From the NCBI GenBank assembly GCA_963665405.2, contig CAXXUH010000004.1:248001-312000 (forward strand): DNA of 64,000 nt, written 5' to 3'. Under the pieces are notes generated by a model. The model did no database searches and had not been told where the DNA came from. It worked only from the letters and a program-made list of their open reading frames with translations. The stretch comes from G963665405 sp963665405 (GTDB taxonomy: Bacteria; Chloroflexota; Dehalococcoidia; Lucifugimonadales; G963665405). Below are positions 50,123 to 57,165 of the stretch, piece after piece. Made by a program: the position numbers and the translations under genes. Every line of letters begins with the position of its first letter. Within the stretch, counting starts at the first letter, position 1.

Positions 50123-51702
50123 TGACGTACCGAATTCATAACTCGCCCGTTCAGGGCGATCTCTGCGGCGTCCGCTCCCCCCATTGGGCTATCGTCCGGC
50201 GTGGGTATGGAGTAGACGATGGCGGCCCTGCCGGGCTTGACCACGACCTCCTTCACGAAGGAGCCGACGAAGGCTTTGGTCTCGGTCAGCTCGCTGGTCT
50301 TGAGGAAGTCGCTCATCTCGGCGGCGAAGGCGGCGATGGTGTCGGCGCTGTCGAGGAACTGCCGCCTCTCTTTTAGCAGCGCCCTCGCCTCCTCTGTGGC
50401 GATCTCCAGCTTCTCCTTGCGTTCCCGGAGTTCCACGATGAGGTCCGAAGCCTCGGCCACGTCTACGCTGTCGCTCCTCGCTATGAAGTGCCAGACGCGG
50501 CCGAGTTGGTTCTTCACCTCCTCAAGCTCCCCGTCGATACTCTCCAGCCGCTCACGCTGCTCGCGGGCCACTCCGTCCATCTCCTCGTCCAGCAGCTTCA
50601 CCAGGTCTCGGATGTTGGACTCGGTGAGGATGTTGGCGCGAATCTCATCGACGATGATCTTCTCGAATTTCTTGGCATTGAGCCTGGGGGTCTCGCAGGT
50701 GCCCTTGCCGCGCTTGAGCAGGGAGTGGCAGATGTAGTAGGTGTACTTGCCGCTCTTGGCCTCGGCAGCGGTCATGGCCTTGCCGCAGGTCTCGCACTTG
50801 GCGATGCCGCTGAGCAGGTAGGGGCTGGAGGCGCGGCGGGGGTTCACCTTCTTGGGGGCGCGGGAGCCGAGCAACCTCCTGGCCTTCTGGAAGTCCCGCT
50901 TGGAGACGATGGCGGGGTGTGCGTCCTCGACGCGCACGGGGGGAGCTCCGTCTTTGGCGTTGGCTCCCCAGACCACGGTTCCGGCGTATGCTTCGTGGGA
51001 GAGCATGGTGTGGATGGTGGTCTTGAGCCACTTCTTGCCGTTGGTGGTTGGGATGCCCTCGGCGTTGAGAGTCTTGGTCACGTCTAGGATGCTCTTGCCC
51101 TGTAGCACCATGTCGAAGACCCGTCTGACCACGGCGTCGGCGGGCGGGTTCAGCTCAAGCTTGGGGCGCTTCGCGGCCCCATCCTGGACGTGGACCCGCT
51201 TGTAGCCGTAGGGTGCGTAGGTGGTCATCCAGAAGCCTCTCGACGCGGCCTCCCGCATCCCCCGGACAACCTCCTGGGCGAGATTTTCCGAGTAAAACTC
51301 GTCCACGCTCTCGATGATGGCCTCAAGGAGCTTGCCGGTGGGGGTGTCGTCGGCCTGCTCGGTGATGGAGACCACGCGGATGCCCCGCCTGCGCAGCATG
51401 GACTTGAAGGCGACGGCGTGCTCGCGCTTGCGGGTGAATCGGGAGAATTTCCAGACGAGAATCTCCTTGAAGGGAGCCTCGGGCTTTGCGGCCTCGTTCA
51501 GCATCTTCTGGAACTCGGGCCTGTCGGCGATGCGGCCGCTCTCGGCCTCGTCCACGTACTCGCGGGCGACCAGGTAGTCGTGCTTCTCGGCGTAGTCCCG
51601 GAGCGCCCTAAGCTGGGCGGCGATGGACAGGTCCACGTCCTGGCGGTCGCTGGACACTCTTGCGTAGAGGGCCACTGGCGTCAGATCGAGTCGGTCATTC
51701 AT
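50065..51702 (-). CDS. large serine recombinase (element integrase)
   Basis: 545 residues from ATG 51702, preceded by GGAGGAG (the ATG at 51726 lacks such a site). Resolvase domain with catalytic Ser in ALYARVSSDRQ (about 10-20) and arginines in KFSRFTRKREH. Then the recombinase domain (about 150-260), a zinc ribbon (AKCETCGKAM ... YYICHSLLKRGKGTCETP, about 310-350) and a long coiled coil. The C-terminal ~20 codons (after MNSVRHGGP) are antisense to tRNA-Ile, so the natural C-terminus depends on the attachment junction. It catalyses integration and excision of the element. Confidence 0.92.
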   Translation of the reverse strand: MNDRLDLTPVALYARVSSDRQDVDLSIAAQLRALRDYAEKHDYLVAREYVDEAESGRIADRPEFQKMLNEAAKPEAPFKEILVWKFSRFTRKREHAVAFKSMLRRRGIRVVSITEQADDTPTGKLLEAIIESVDEFYSENLAQEVVRGMREAASRGFWMTTYAPYGYKRVHVQDGAAKRPKLELNPPADAVVRRVFDMVLQGKSILDVTKTLNAEGIPTTNGKKWLKTTIHTMLSHEAYAGTVVWGANAKDGAPPVRVEDAHPAIVSKRDFQKARRLLGSRAPKKVNPRRASSPYLLSGIAKCETCGKAMTAAEAKSGKYTYYICHSLLKRGKGTCETPRLNAKKFEKIIVDEIRANILTESNIRDLVKLLDEEMDGVAREQRERLESIDGELEEVKNQLGRVWHFIARSDSVDVAEASDLIVELRERKEKLEIATEEARALLKERRQFLDSADTIAAFAAEMSDFLKTSELTETKAFVGSFVKEVVVKPGRAAIVYSIPTPDDSPMGGADAAEIALNGRVMNSVRHGGPAWTRTRDLSLIRTAL

Positions 51703-51925
51703 CAGTCTCTCCTCCTTGTGTTTCACTCTGTCCTGTCCGGCGGGAGCGCAGCCGTTCCAGCCGCTCCCGTCTGCGCCACTCCCGCTCCTCCATGAAGATG
51801 CGGATGGCCTGGCGGAGCAGCTCGCTCACGGAGAGGTCATCCTCCTTCATTACCCGCCGCACCTGCGCCTCCATCTCCGGGGGCAGGGAGAAGGTGAGGG
51901 TCTTGGACTTCCTGGGAGTGGTCAC
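51695..51925 (-). CDS. ribbon-helix-helix (CopG/Arc-type) regulator
   Basis: 76 residues; KTLTFSLPPEMEAQVRRVMK then DLSVSELLRQAIRIFMEER is the strand-helix-helix of RHH repressors, with a basic tail. It overlaps the recombinase start by eight bases, so the two are translated together. Likely controls the integrase operon. Confidence 0.82.
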   Translation of the reverse strand: MTTPRKSKTLTFSLPPEMEAQVRRVMKEDDLSVSELLRQAIRIFMEEREWRRRERLERLRSRRTGQSETQGGETDE

Positions 51926-51992
51926 TCTCTTTTTGCCTTCTGATGTAGTGTATTGTCTTACTATACACTATCTGGACACCGGCCTGCAACTC

Positions 51993-52913
51993 CTACCAGG
52001 GGCCAGCCGCCACCGGCCTGCGCCTGCGGCCGGGCATGTCCGAGGCGACCATCTGGGGTCCGAGGACGGAGGCGTAGCTTTCGGGCACGGCGATGACCAC
52101 GACCTTCGCCAGCTTCCCCGTCCAGATCACGGGCCTGGCTATGGCGGCGCAGCCGCCGTCCTGGGCGTATCGCGCCGTGCCGTAGCGGGCGGCCTGCTCC
52201 GCCAGGGAGCCGGTGGGGATGGGCCTGCCCCTGCGGGGCAAGCCTCCCCGCTCGCCGCAGATGGGGAACGTGGCCGGCGTGCCGAAGCCCCGCGTCCGGC
52301 GCACCACCTTCGCCCGCAGGTCGAGCGGGTCGGTCCAGCCTGCGGAGTCGCTCTTATCTTCCCGCGCGTACAGAACGGCCATGAAGGGCGGCTGCCTCAG
52401 CACCTCAGCCAGCCGGATGGTCACCGAGGCGTATGAGCATAGGAAGGCACGCTGCAACTTCAGCACGTCCAGCCCCCACTCCAGGGCCAGCGGCTCGAAG
52501 GCCCTCGGCTGCATCAACACCGCCGCCGCGAACCGCTCGGCCTGTGTGCACACGATCCGGTCGGGCGCGGAGCCGGATTCCATGTCGCAGAGGGTCTCAT
52601 AGATGATCTCGTAGGTCTCGTGGACCACCGAGTAGTCCTGGGTCCCGGCCCACATGTCCTCGCGGTAGTGGATGTCGTAGCCGCCCCCCGGCGCGCTGTA
52701 GTGGATGCCCTTCACGTCCAGGTGCCTCCTGCCCGACACTTCCCCGAACCCGGCTCGTTTCAGCAGGGCCTTGATCTGCTCCATCGTGGGGCGGGCGGGC
52801 ACGTCGAAGTAGCGCACGAAGCGTGCGGCGAGGCGCTCCGGGTCCAGGGCCTCGCGGGGGGATTCGTCCAGGAGCAGGCGGCAGAAGTCCTCTCTCGTCC
52901 TGTTCATGCTCAC
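51993..52913 (-). CDS. ImmA/IrrE-like protein with altered zinc motif
   Basis: 306 residues from GTG 52913, overlapping the XRE gene (GTGA). The layout is that of ImmA/IrrE metallopeptidases: N-terminal helical part, then YSVVHETYEIIYETLCDM (about 94-111) where HExxH should be, and QAERFAAAVLMQPRAFEP, the family's downstream segment. The motif reads H-E-T-Y-E: the second zinc His is Glu. The C-terminal half has an unrelated-looking basic region. In classic pairs the protease destroys the XRE repressor after DNA damage; whether this one cuts is doubtful. Confidence 0.75.
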   Translation of the reverse strand: MSMNRTREDFCRLLLDESPREALDPERLAARFVRYFDVPARPTMEQIKALLKRAGFGEVSGRRHLDVKGIHYSAPGGGYDIHYREDMWAGTQDYSVVHETYEIIYETLCDMESGSAPDRIVCTQAERFAAAVLMQPRAFEPLALEWGLDVLKLQRAFLCSYASVTIRLAEVLRQPPFMAVLYAREDKSDSAGWTDPLDLRAKVVRRTRGFGTPATFPICGERGGLPRRGRPIPTGSLAEQAARYGTARYAQDGGCAAIARPVIWTGKLAKVVVIAVPESYASVLGPQMVASDMPGRRRRPVAAGPW

Positions 52914-53341
52914 TCCAGCAGCCTCTTGTTGGCGAATCGCTCGTACATCTCGACGATGAACCGCTTGGTCTTCAGGGTGATGGGGCCGTCGGGCCGGGTG
53001 CCCACGCGGAAGACGGGATCGGCCAGCACGTACTGGTAGGCCCGCTCGATCTCCATCGCCTCGCCGCTGTAGGGGTCGGGCTGGTCCACGCGCCCGGCCC
53101 GCTTCATCAGCTCGTCTGCGTCCACGTTGTAGAGGGCGGCCAGCTTGCCAATCATGTTGGAGCCGGGCTTCCGGCCACTCCGCTCGATCTGGGAGAGGTA
53201 GGAGCTGGAGATGCCGGTGCGCCGGGTCACGTCCCGCAGGCTGAGGTCTCCCCGCAGCCGTCTGAGCAGCGGCCCGATTTCGTCATCGCCCTCGATTGCC
53301 TCTCGGTCGTCCATCTCCCGGTCGTCGTCAACCTCATCCAT
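52910..53341 (-). CDS. XRE-family repressor-like protein
   Basis: 143 residues from ATG 53341 (GGGAG five bases upstream; an ATG at 53359 is less well placed). An acidic N-terminus is followed by an XRE HTH (LRRLRGDLSLRDVTRRTGIS then SSYLSQIERSGRKPGSNMI, about 25-70) and a C-terminal region for dimerisation or protease contact. Transcribed away from the rightward HTH cluster, it is the natural lysogeny-type repressor of the element and partner of the ImmA-like protein. Confidence 0.82.
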   Translation of the reverse strand: MDEVDDDREMDDREAIEGDDEIGPLLRRLRGDLSLRDVTRRTGISSSYLSQIERSGRKPGSNMIGKLAALYNVDADELMKRAGRVDQPDPYSGEAMEIERAYQYVLADPVFRVGTRPDGPITLKTKRFIVEMYERFANKRLLE

Positions 53342-53630
53342 GATGTCTCCCTCTTGCATCCGTAGTTGCGAACAGCATCGCGCACGGCGTGCCTGCTACA
53401 TTGCAGCTACATGGTTGCTAACTTATTGTTACATCAGAGCGAGCAATTGTCAATAAATCCTTCTGTAAGGCCCGAAATACGCCTCTCGGCCATTGCCTCT
53501 GTCCGCTCTGTATTACTACACTTACGCCAACAGAACGAATTATCGTATTTCGATCCGAGTATACATCACCGACGCCCGCGAGGGCCACCCCCTCGCGGCG
53601 CTCCGAATCCCACGAGAGAGACGGAATCGC
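53342..53630. promoter_or_regulatory. divergent control region with candidate operators
   Basis: The region between leftward repressor and rightward HTH cluster is AT-rich in its centre. GTTGCGAAC (53365-53373) and GTTGCTAAC (53414-53422) are near-palindromic GTT-N3-AAC sites 49 bp apart. GCTACAT occurs at 53395-53401 and 53406-53412 (one helical turn apart), with GTTACAT at 53428-53434. These are good candidates for repressor binding. No clear -35/-10 pair was assigned. Confidence 0.45.
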
Positions 53631-53804
53631 GTGAGTAAGAAGTCGAAGCGGAAGCTGACGGACAGGCAGGAGCGGAGGCGCATCGAGGGCCTGCGGATTC
53701 TGGCCCGCATCATCGCGCGCCACTACCTGGCCAACCCCCACCTGTACCCAAACGGCGCAGCCGGGGAAGGGTCGCAGTCGGCCGAGAAGGAGGGCGAGGC
53801 GTGA
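53631..53804 (+). CDS. small basic protein, first gene of HTH cluster
   Basis: 57 residues from GTG 53631. Very basic N-terminus (SKKSKRKLTDRQERRRIEGL), then an amphipathic helix and an acidic tail. No family recognised. It overlaps the next gene (GTGA), so it belongs to the rightward operon. Confidence 0.5.
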   Translation: MSKKSKRKLTDRQERRRIEGLRILARIIARHYLANPHLYPNGAAGEGSQSAEKEGEA

Positions 53805-54043
53805 AGCGCAGGCAGCCCTCCTCCAGGGTAAAGCTCGACCACCACAAGGTGTGGGAGCTTCTGAACCGGCTCAACATGACCCAGAACGAGCTGGCGCGGC
53901 TGGTCGGCACCTCGTCCGGCTACCTGTCCCAGCTCATGTCCGGGACTCGCTGCCCCTCGGCGGACATACGCAAGCGGCTCATGGAGGCCCTGGGCGTCAC
54001 CCGCTTCGAGGACCTGTTCATCCTGGAGCAGGTCTATGTGTAG
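53801..54043 (+). CDS. XRE-type HTH protein
   Basis: 80 residues from GTG 53801. A compact HTH: VWELLNRLNMTQNELARLVG then SSGYLSQLMSGTRCPSADIR, followed by RLMEALGVTRFEDLF. This cro/XRE form may oppose the divergent repressor. It overlaps the next gene by eight bases. Confidence 0.8.
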   Translation: MKRRQPSSRVKLDHHKVWELLNRLNMTQNELARLVGTSSGYLSQLMSGTRCPSADIRKRLMEALGVTRFEDLFILEQVYV

Positions 54044-54350
54044 CGACGGCTCCGCCTCGTCCGCTCCCCTGCTCGTTCCGCCCGGCGTCGCCCTGATGCC
54101 CGACGATTTCCCCGAACGGCTGGAGGCGGTGAGAAACCTGTTCGATCTCAACTGTGAGGAGATGGCGGTGGCGCTGGGCGTGGACCCGCGCCAGCTGATG
54201 CGCTGGCGCATCAAGGGCGGCGGTCCCAACGGCGGAGCGATGCTGGCCCTGGTGCGGCTGGCGATACGGTCGCCGGAGGGTCTGGCGGCGCTGCTGGACG
54301 AGGACGTAATCGTGATCTTCAAACCGAGGAGGAGGGACCATGACCACTAG
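54036..54350 (+). CDS. small HTH protein, FPERLE family member
   Basis: 104 residues from ATG 54036. After a low-complexity start comes MPDDFPERLEAVRNLFDLNC, EEMAVALGVDPRQLMRWRIK and GGGPNGGAMLALVRLAIRSP. The FPERLE motif, HTH and final helix align with the neighbouring proteins at 54340, 54620 and 56072. DNA-binding is inferred from the HTH. It overlaps the next gene by 11 bases. Confidence 0.68.
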   Translation: MCSDGSASSAPLLVPPGVALMPDDFPERLEAVRNLFDLNCEEMAVALGVDPRQLMRWRIKGGGPNGGAMLALVRLAIRSPEGLAALLDEDVIVIFKPRRRDHDH

Positions 54351-54612
54351 AGAACGGAAGCGGACGTTGAACAACCGGCCCCCGCCCTTTCCCGAGGACT
54401 TCGGGGAGCGGCTGGAGGGCCTGAAGGACTTGTCCGGGCTGTCGTGGGGCGAGTTCGCCGAGCGCCTCGGCGTGACGCAGCGCGGCCTGGCGAAGTGGCG
54501 CAGGGGAGGGCCGCCTTCGGGGGCCTACTTGTGGGCCATCATCGAGCTGGCCCGCGAGCTTCCCGGCGGCTACGACCTGATGATGTACGGCGACGACGGG
54601 ACGGAGGAGTAG
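54340..54612 (+). CDS. small HTH protein, FPERLE family member
   Basis: 90 residues from ATG 54340 (GAGGAGGG upstream). Core: FPEDFGERLEGLKDLSGLSW, GEFAERLGVTQRGLAKWRRG, then LWAIIELARELPGGYDLMMY. Clearly paralogous to the gene at 56072. Part of the rightward operon. Confidence 0.72.
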   Translation: MTTRERKRTLNNRPPPFPEDFGERLEGLKDLSGLSWGEFAERLGVTQRGLAKWRRGGPPSGAYLWAIIELARELPGGYDLMMYGDDGTEE

Positions 54613-54619
54613 AGGGGCG

Positions 54620-54904
54620 ATGGGACGCCGGCAGGAGCGGGTCTACCACGTAGAGCCTGAAGAGTTCCCCCAGGACTTTCCTGAGCGCCTCGACCGCTTC
54701 CGGCAGGCCGCAGGGCTGTCCTGGCGGGAGCTGGCCCGCCGCCTGAAGGTCAACGCCCGCATCGTGCGCCGATGGAAGGCGGGAGCCAAGCCCGGCCCCG
54801 GCCACCTGGTCAACCTGTTGGAGTTGGCCGCGGGGATGGGGCTGCTCCACCACCTGCTGCGCGGAGTGGAAGAGCCGAGCGCGTTCCAGGGGGCGGGCCA
54901 ATGA
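54620..54904 (+). CDS. small HTH protein, FPERLE family member
   Basis: 94 residues from ATG 54620 (GAGGGG upstream). Core: EEFPQDFPERLDRFRQAAGL, SWRELARRLKVNARIVRRWK, then GPGHLVNLLELAAGMGLLHH. Same layout as its neighbours but with a diverged C-terminal helix. The stop overlaps the next start (ATGA). Confidence 0.72.
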   Translation: MGRRQERVYHVEPEEFPQDFPERLDRFRQAAGLSWRELARRLKVNARIVRRWKAGAKPGPGHLVNLLELAAGMGLLHHLLRGVEEPSAFQGAGQ

Positions 54905-55428
54905 CCGGATACAGGCAGCGGCACATGGAGAAGGTATGCCGGGGCTGCGGTCGGGTCTACTACCGGCAGTTCCGGCGCAATTCGGGCCGGGAGGGGTGGT
55001 GCGGCGGCAGGTGCTACATGCGGACCTACCGGCGAAGCCTGGGAGAGGCCGCCAACGGGCAACCGGCGGGCGCGGCGAGGGCCGGGCGGGATGAACCGTC
55101 CGGCCCTCTTGTTTGTCACCAAGACACTCTGGAAGGGAGAGAGACAGTGACTGAGAGCGGGGAGATCATCGGATTCAATCTCGACCTGGTGGCCGAGCGC
55201 CCCCTGGTTGCGCAGACGCGGTTCGCGGAGGACGGTAGCATCGGCGTCGATTGGCGGGGCCGCTGCTGGGCCTGGCTGAACGGCGACGAGGCCCCGGCGT
55301 TGGCGGAGGTGGTGGTCAACGACGCGGAGACCGCCAGGCTGCTGTTTCCCGGCCAGGTCCGGCGGGTACGGGCGATGGTCCGGGCCGTCGAGACGGCTGC
55401 GGGCAGGGTTGCGGCCTGGAAGTGCTGA
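54901..55428 (+). CDS. zinc-finger protein, possibly two genes read as one
   Basis: 175 codons from ATG 54901. Residues 10-45 hold a zinc-knuckle set (KVCRGCGRVYYRQF and EGWCGGRCYM). Then the frame crosses a terminator-like hairpin (55077-55108) as RAGRDEPSGPLV and continues into a second unit, starting at GTG 55147 with GGGAG upstream (TESGEIIGFNLDLVAERPLV, then VDWRGRCWAWLNGDEAPALA). Either one protein or, more likely, a zinc-finger gene whose stop is lost plus a separate 93-residue gene. Neither part is a family I recognise. Confidence 0.5.
   Translation: MTGYRQRHMEKVCRGCGRVYYRQFRRNSGREGWCGGRCYMRTYRRSLGEAANGQPAGAARAGRDEPSGPLVCHQDTLEGRETVTESGEIIGFNLDLVAERPLVAQTRFAEDGSIGVDWRGRCWAWLNGDEAPALAEVVVNDAETARLLFPGQVRRVRAMVRAVETAAGRVAAWKC
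55077..55108 (+). terminator. terminator-like hairpin, first copy
   Basis: GAGGGCCGGGCGG (55077-55089) pairs with CCGTCCGGCCCTC (55096-55108), 13 bp with one G-T pair, loop GGATGA or similar, followed by TTGTTTGT. It has the same stem as the hairpin at 55713, although it lies inside an open frame. Confidence 0.55.
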
Positions 55429-55673
55429 CGGACCTGGGCTGGGAACCCCGCACGGAGCCGTGCGCCGCCGCCAGGGGGCTGCACGAGGGCGGGAAGGTAC
55501 GGATCGTCGGCGGTACGGTTCAGCGACAGCTCAATGGCAAGGTGGGCACGCTGCTCAGGTATACCAGCGCCACCGTCGAGGTGGACGGCAGGCGGTACGG
55601 CGTGGGAGTAAGGGGCCTGGAACCCGTCGGCGGCGGGAACGGTCCGGAGGAGGCCGCCGTGGGTCTGGACTGA
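55422..55673 (+). CDS. small KOW/SH3-like protein
   Basis: 83 residues from GTG 55422, overlapping the previous stop. The second half reads LHEGGKVRIVGGTVQRQLNG then KVGTLLRYTSATVEVDGRRY, with the spacing of a KOW or SH3-type barrel (G-x-x-V-x-I ... G-K-x-G-T ... V-x-V). No closer assignment. A strong terminator follows 40 bp on. Confidence 0.5.
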   Translation: MLTDLGWEPRTEPCAAARGLHEGGKVRIVGGTVQRQLNGKVGTLLRYTSATVEVDGRRYGVGVRGLEPVGGGNGPEEAAVGLD

Positions 55674-55712
55674 CGGCCAACGCCACAGGCAACGGCTGTC
55701 CATCGACGCAAA

Positions 55713-55754
55713 GAGGGCCGGGCGGTTCAAATCCGCCCGGCCCTCCTGTCTTTT
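55713..55754 (+). terminator. intrinsic terminator of the rightward HTH operon
   Basis: A perfect 13-bp stem, GAGGGCCGGGCGG (55713-55725) with CCGCCCGGCCCTC (55733-55745), loop TTCAAAT, then CTGTCTTTT. It directly follows the KOW-like gene. Confidence 0.85.
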
Positions 55755-56071
55755 CCGGCCCTTCCCCCTCCTCGCCGCTCACCGCCTGCCGCACCGGGGG
55801 CCTCCGCTTCGTCTTGGATGGGAGGCCCCTTTGGTGTATCGTTGGGTCTGCACCACCCCGGAAGACGCTAACGCTGCCTTGCGGCAGCCTGGCACTGGGC
55901 GCACAAGGGGTGTGGAGATCAAGGCTGCATGATCCCGGACGCGGGCGTCTGCACTCTCGGCGTCTGGGGGCCGTCTCGGTTTGAGACGCTCTGTTCTCGT
56001 TCCGGGGAGGCTTCTGCAAAACGGGTTTGGACGAGGAGGCAATCACAGACAGAGACCGAGGAGGTTGCGCC
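55755..56071. other. intergenic stretch with hairpins
   Basis: No gene seen. GGGGCCTCC (55797-55805) pairs with GGAGGCCCC (55821-55829), followed by TTT. CGTCTC-GGTTT-GAGACG forms a small hairpin at 55973-55989. It probably holds the promoter of the separately placed HTH gene that follows. Confidence 0.4.
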
Positions 56072-56359
56072 ATGGCTGTCGAAGGACGTGAAGGGAGCAC
56101 CGGGAAGCAACGACGAACCCATTTCCCCGAGGACTTCGGGGAGCGGCTGGAACGCCTGTTGAAGATGGCCGAGCTGTCGCCGCAGGAGTTGGCCGAGCTT
56201 CTCGGCGTGACGGAGCCCACCGTGCGGAGGTGGCTCAGGGGAGGGGTGCCCAAGGGGTTCAACTACATGGGCATCATGCAGCTGGCGCGGGGCGTTCCCG
56301 GGGGCTTCAATCTAATGCTCTACGGCGACCCGGAATCGGAGGGCGAACCGGCGAAATAG
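56072..56359 (+). CDS. small HTH protein, FPERLE family member (separate unit)
   Basis: 95 residues from ATG 56072 (GAGGAGG eight bases upstream; the frame from 56027 lacks a site). Core: THFPEDFGERLERLLKMAEL, SPQELAELLGVTEPTVRRWL, then GGVPKGFNYMGIMQLARGVP and GGFNLMLYGD. Closest in the window to the gene at 54340. It lies alone behind the terminator and converges on the leftward conjugation operon. Confidence 0.72.
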   Translation: MAVEGREGSTGKQRRTHFPEDFGERLERLLKMAELSPQELAELLGVTEPTVRRWLRGGVPKGFNYMGIMQLARGVPGGFNLMLYGDPESEGEPAK

Positions 56360-56406
56360 GAGCGAGAGGCCGGGCCACGTCCAAGCGCCCTCCTCCTCCT
56401 CTTTCC

Positions 56407-57165
56407 TCATCTCCTGACGACGCCCTGGGGATCCGTCCTCGACGCCCTGCGGTTGAGGGCGCGGTCGAGGATCCCGAAGGCCAAGCGGATGCCCAGCTCC
56501 GTCACCCTTTGGGACGGCTCCTCCTCCTGCTTGAGGAGGGCGTGGGCGATGAGGTCGGCCATCTGTAGCACGTCGTCATCCTGGGAGCTTCGGAAGGAGG
56601 GGCCGCCGATGATCCGCTCTATGGGGATGTCCTTCGTGGCCTGGCCGTCCTCCCAGACCTCGTACCTGCTGGGCACGGGGTTGCGGCTCCTGAGCCTGCC
56701 GTAGAGCCGCCTGATCATCCGCTCCCCTCCCTCGTCGAAGATGAGATGGGCGTAGCGTCCGTCCGCCGCGACGGAGGTGTTGATGCGGTTGAGCAGCCGG
56801 TTCAGGCTGACCTGTTCGTAGCCCTTTACGTCGGCCTTGCGCAGGCAGACGTTGACGACCTCGATGCCGCCCAGGGAATGGGCGGCGTTCTCTATGATGC
56901 GCAGGCCGTCCATGAAGATCTCGGCTCCCTGCACCGGGGTGAGCCTGCGGCCGGTGTTGTCGATGCGGGCCAGCTTGCCCCGTCCGGCCAGCAGGTCGCA
57001 CGCGTGCAGCTCCCGGCTGGTCGGGACGCTGTAGTCGCCCGCCAACGCCGTGCGCCAGTCCTGAATGCGGCCATGCAGGCCGTTCCATCGCTCGGCGTTC
57101 ACGCCCAGGGCGGAGCGGACGTAGTATCGGGGACCCTCGGACTCGTCGATGTAGTAGATTCTCAT
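56407..57165 (-). CDS. DUF3800 protein
   Basis: 252 residues from ATG 57165; the long upstream extension is a shadow of the next gene. It begins MRIYYIDESEGPRYYVRSAL, the DUF3800 signature D-E-S after the first strand. Acidic residues recur in YAHLIFDEGGERMIRRLY and SSQDDDVLQMADLIAHALLK (an RNase H-like arrangement). DUF3800 proteins are common on mobile elements; a nuclease role is suspected from fold. It overlaps the replication-relaxation gene start region by four bases and is the last gene of the leftward operon. Confidence 0.85.
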   Translation of the reverse strand: MRIYYIDESEGPRYYVRSALGVNAERWNGLHGRIQDWRTALAGDYSVPTSRELHACDLLAGRGKLARIDNTGRRLTPVQGAEIFMDGLRIIENAAHSLGGIEVVNVCLRKADVKGYEQVSLNRLLNRINTSVAADGRYAHLIFDEGGERMIRRLYGRLRSRNPVPSRYEVWEDGQATKDIPIERIIGGPSFRSSQDDDVLQMADLIAHALLKQEEEPSQRVTELGIRLAFGILDRALNRRASRTDPQGVVRR

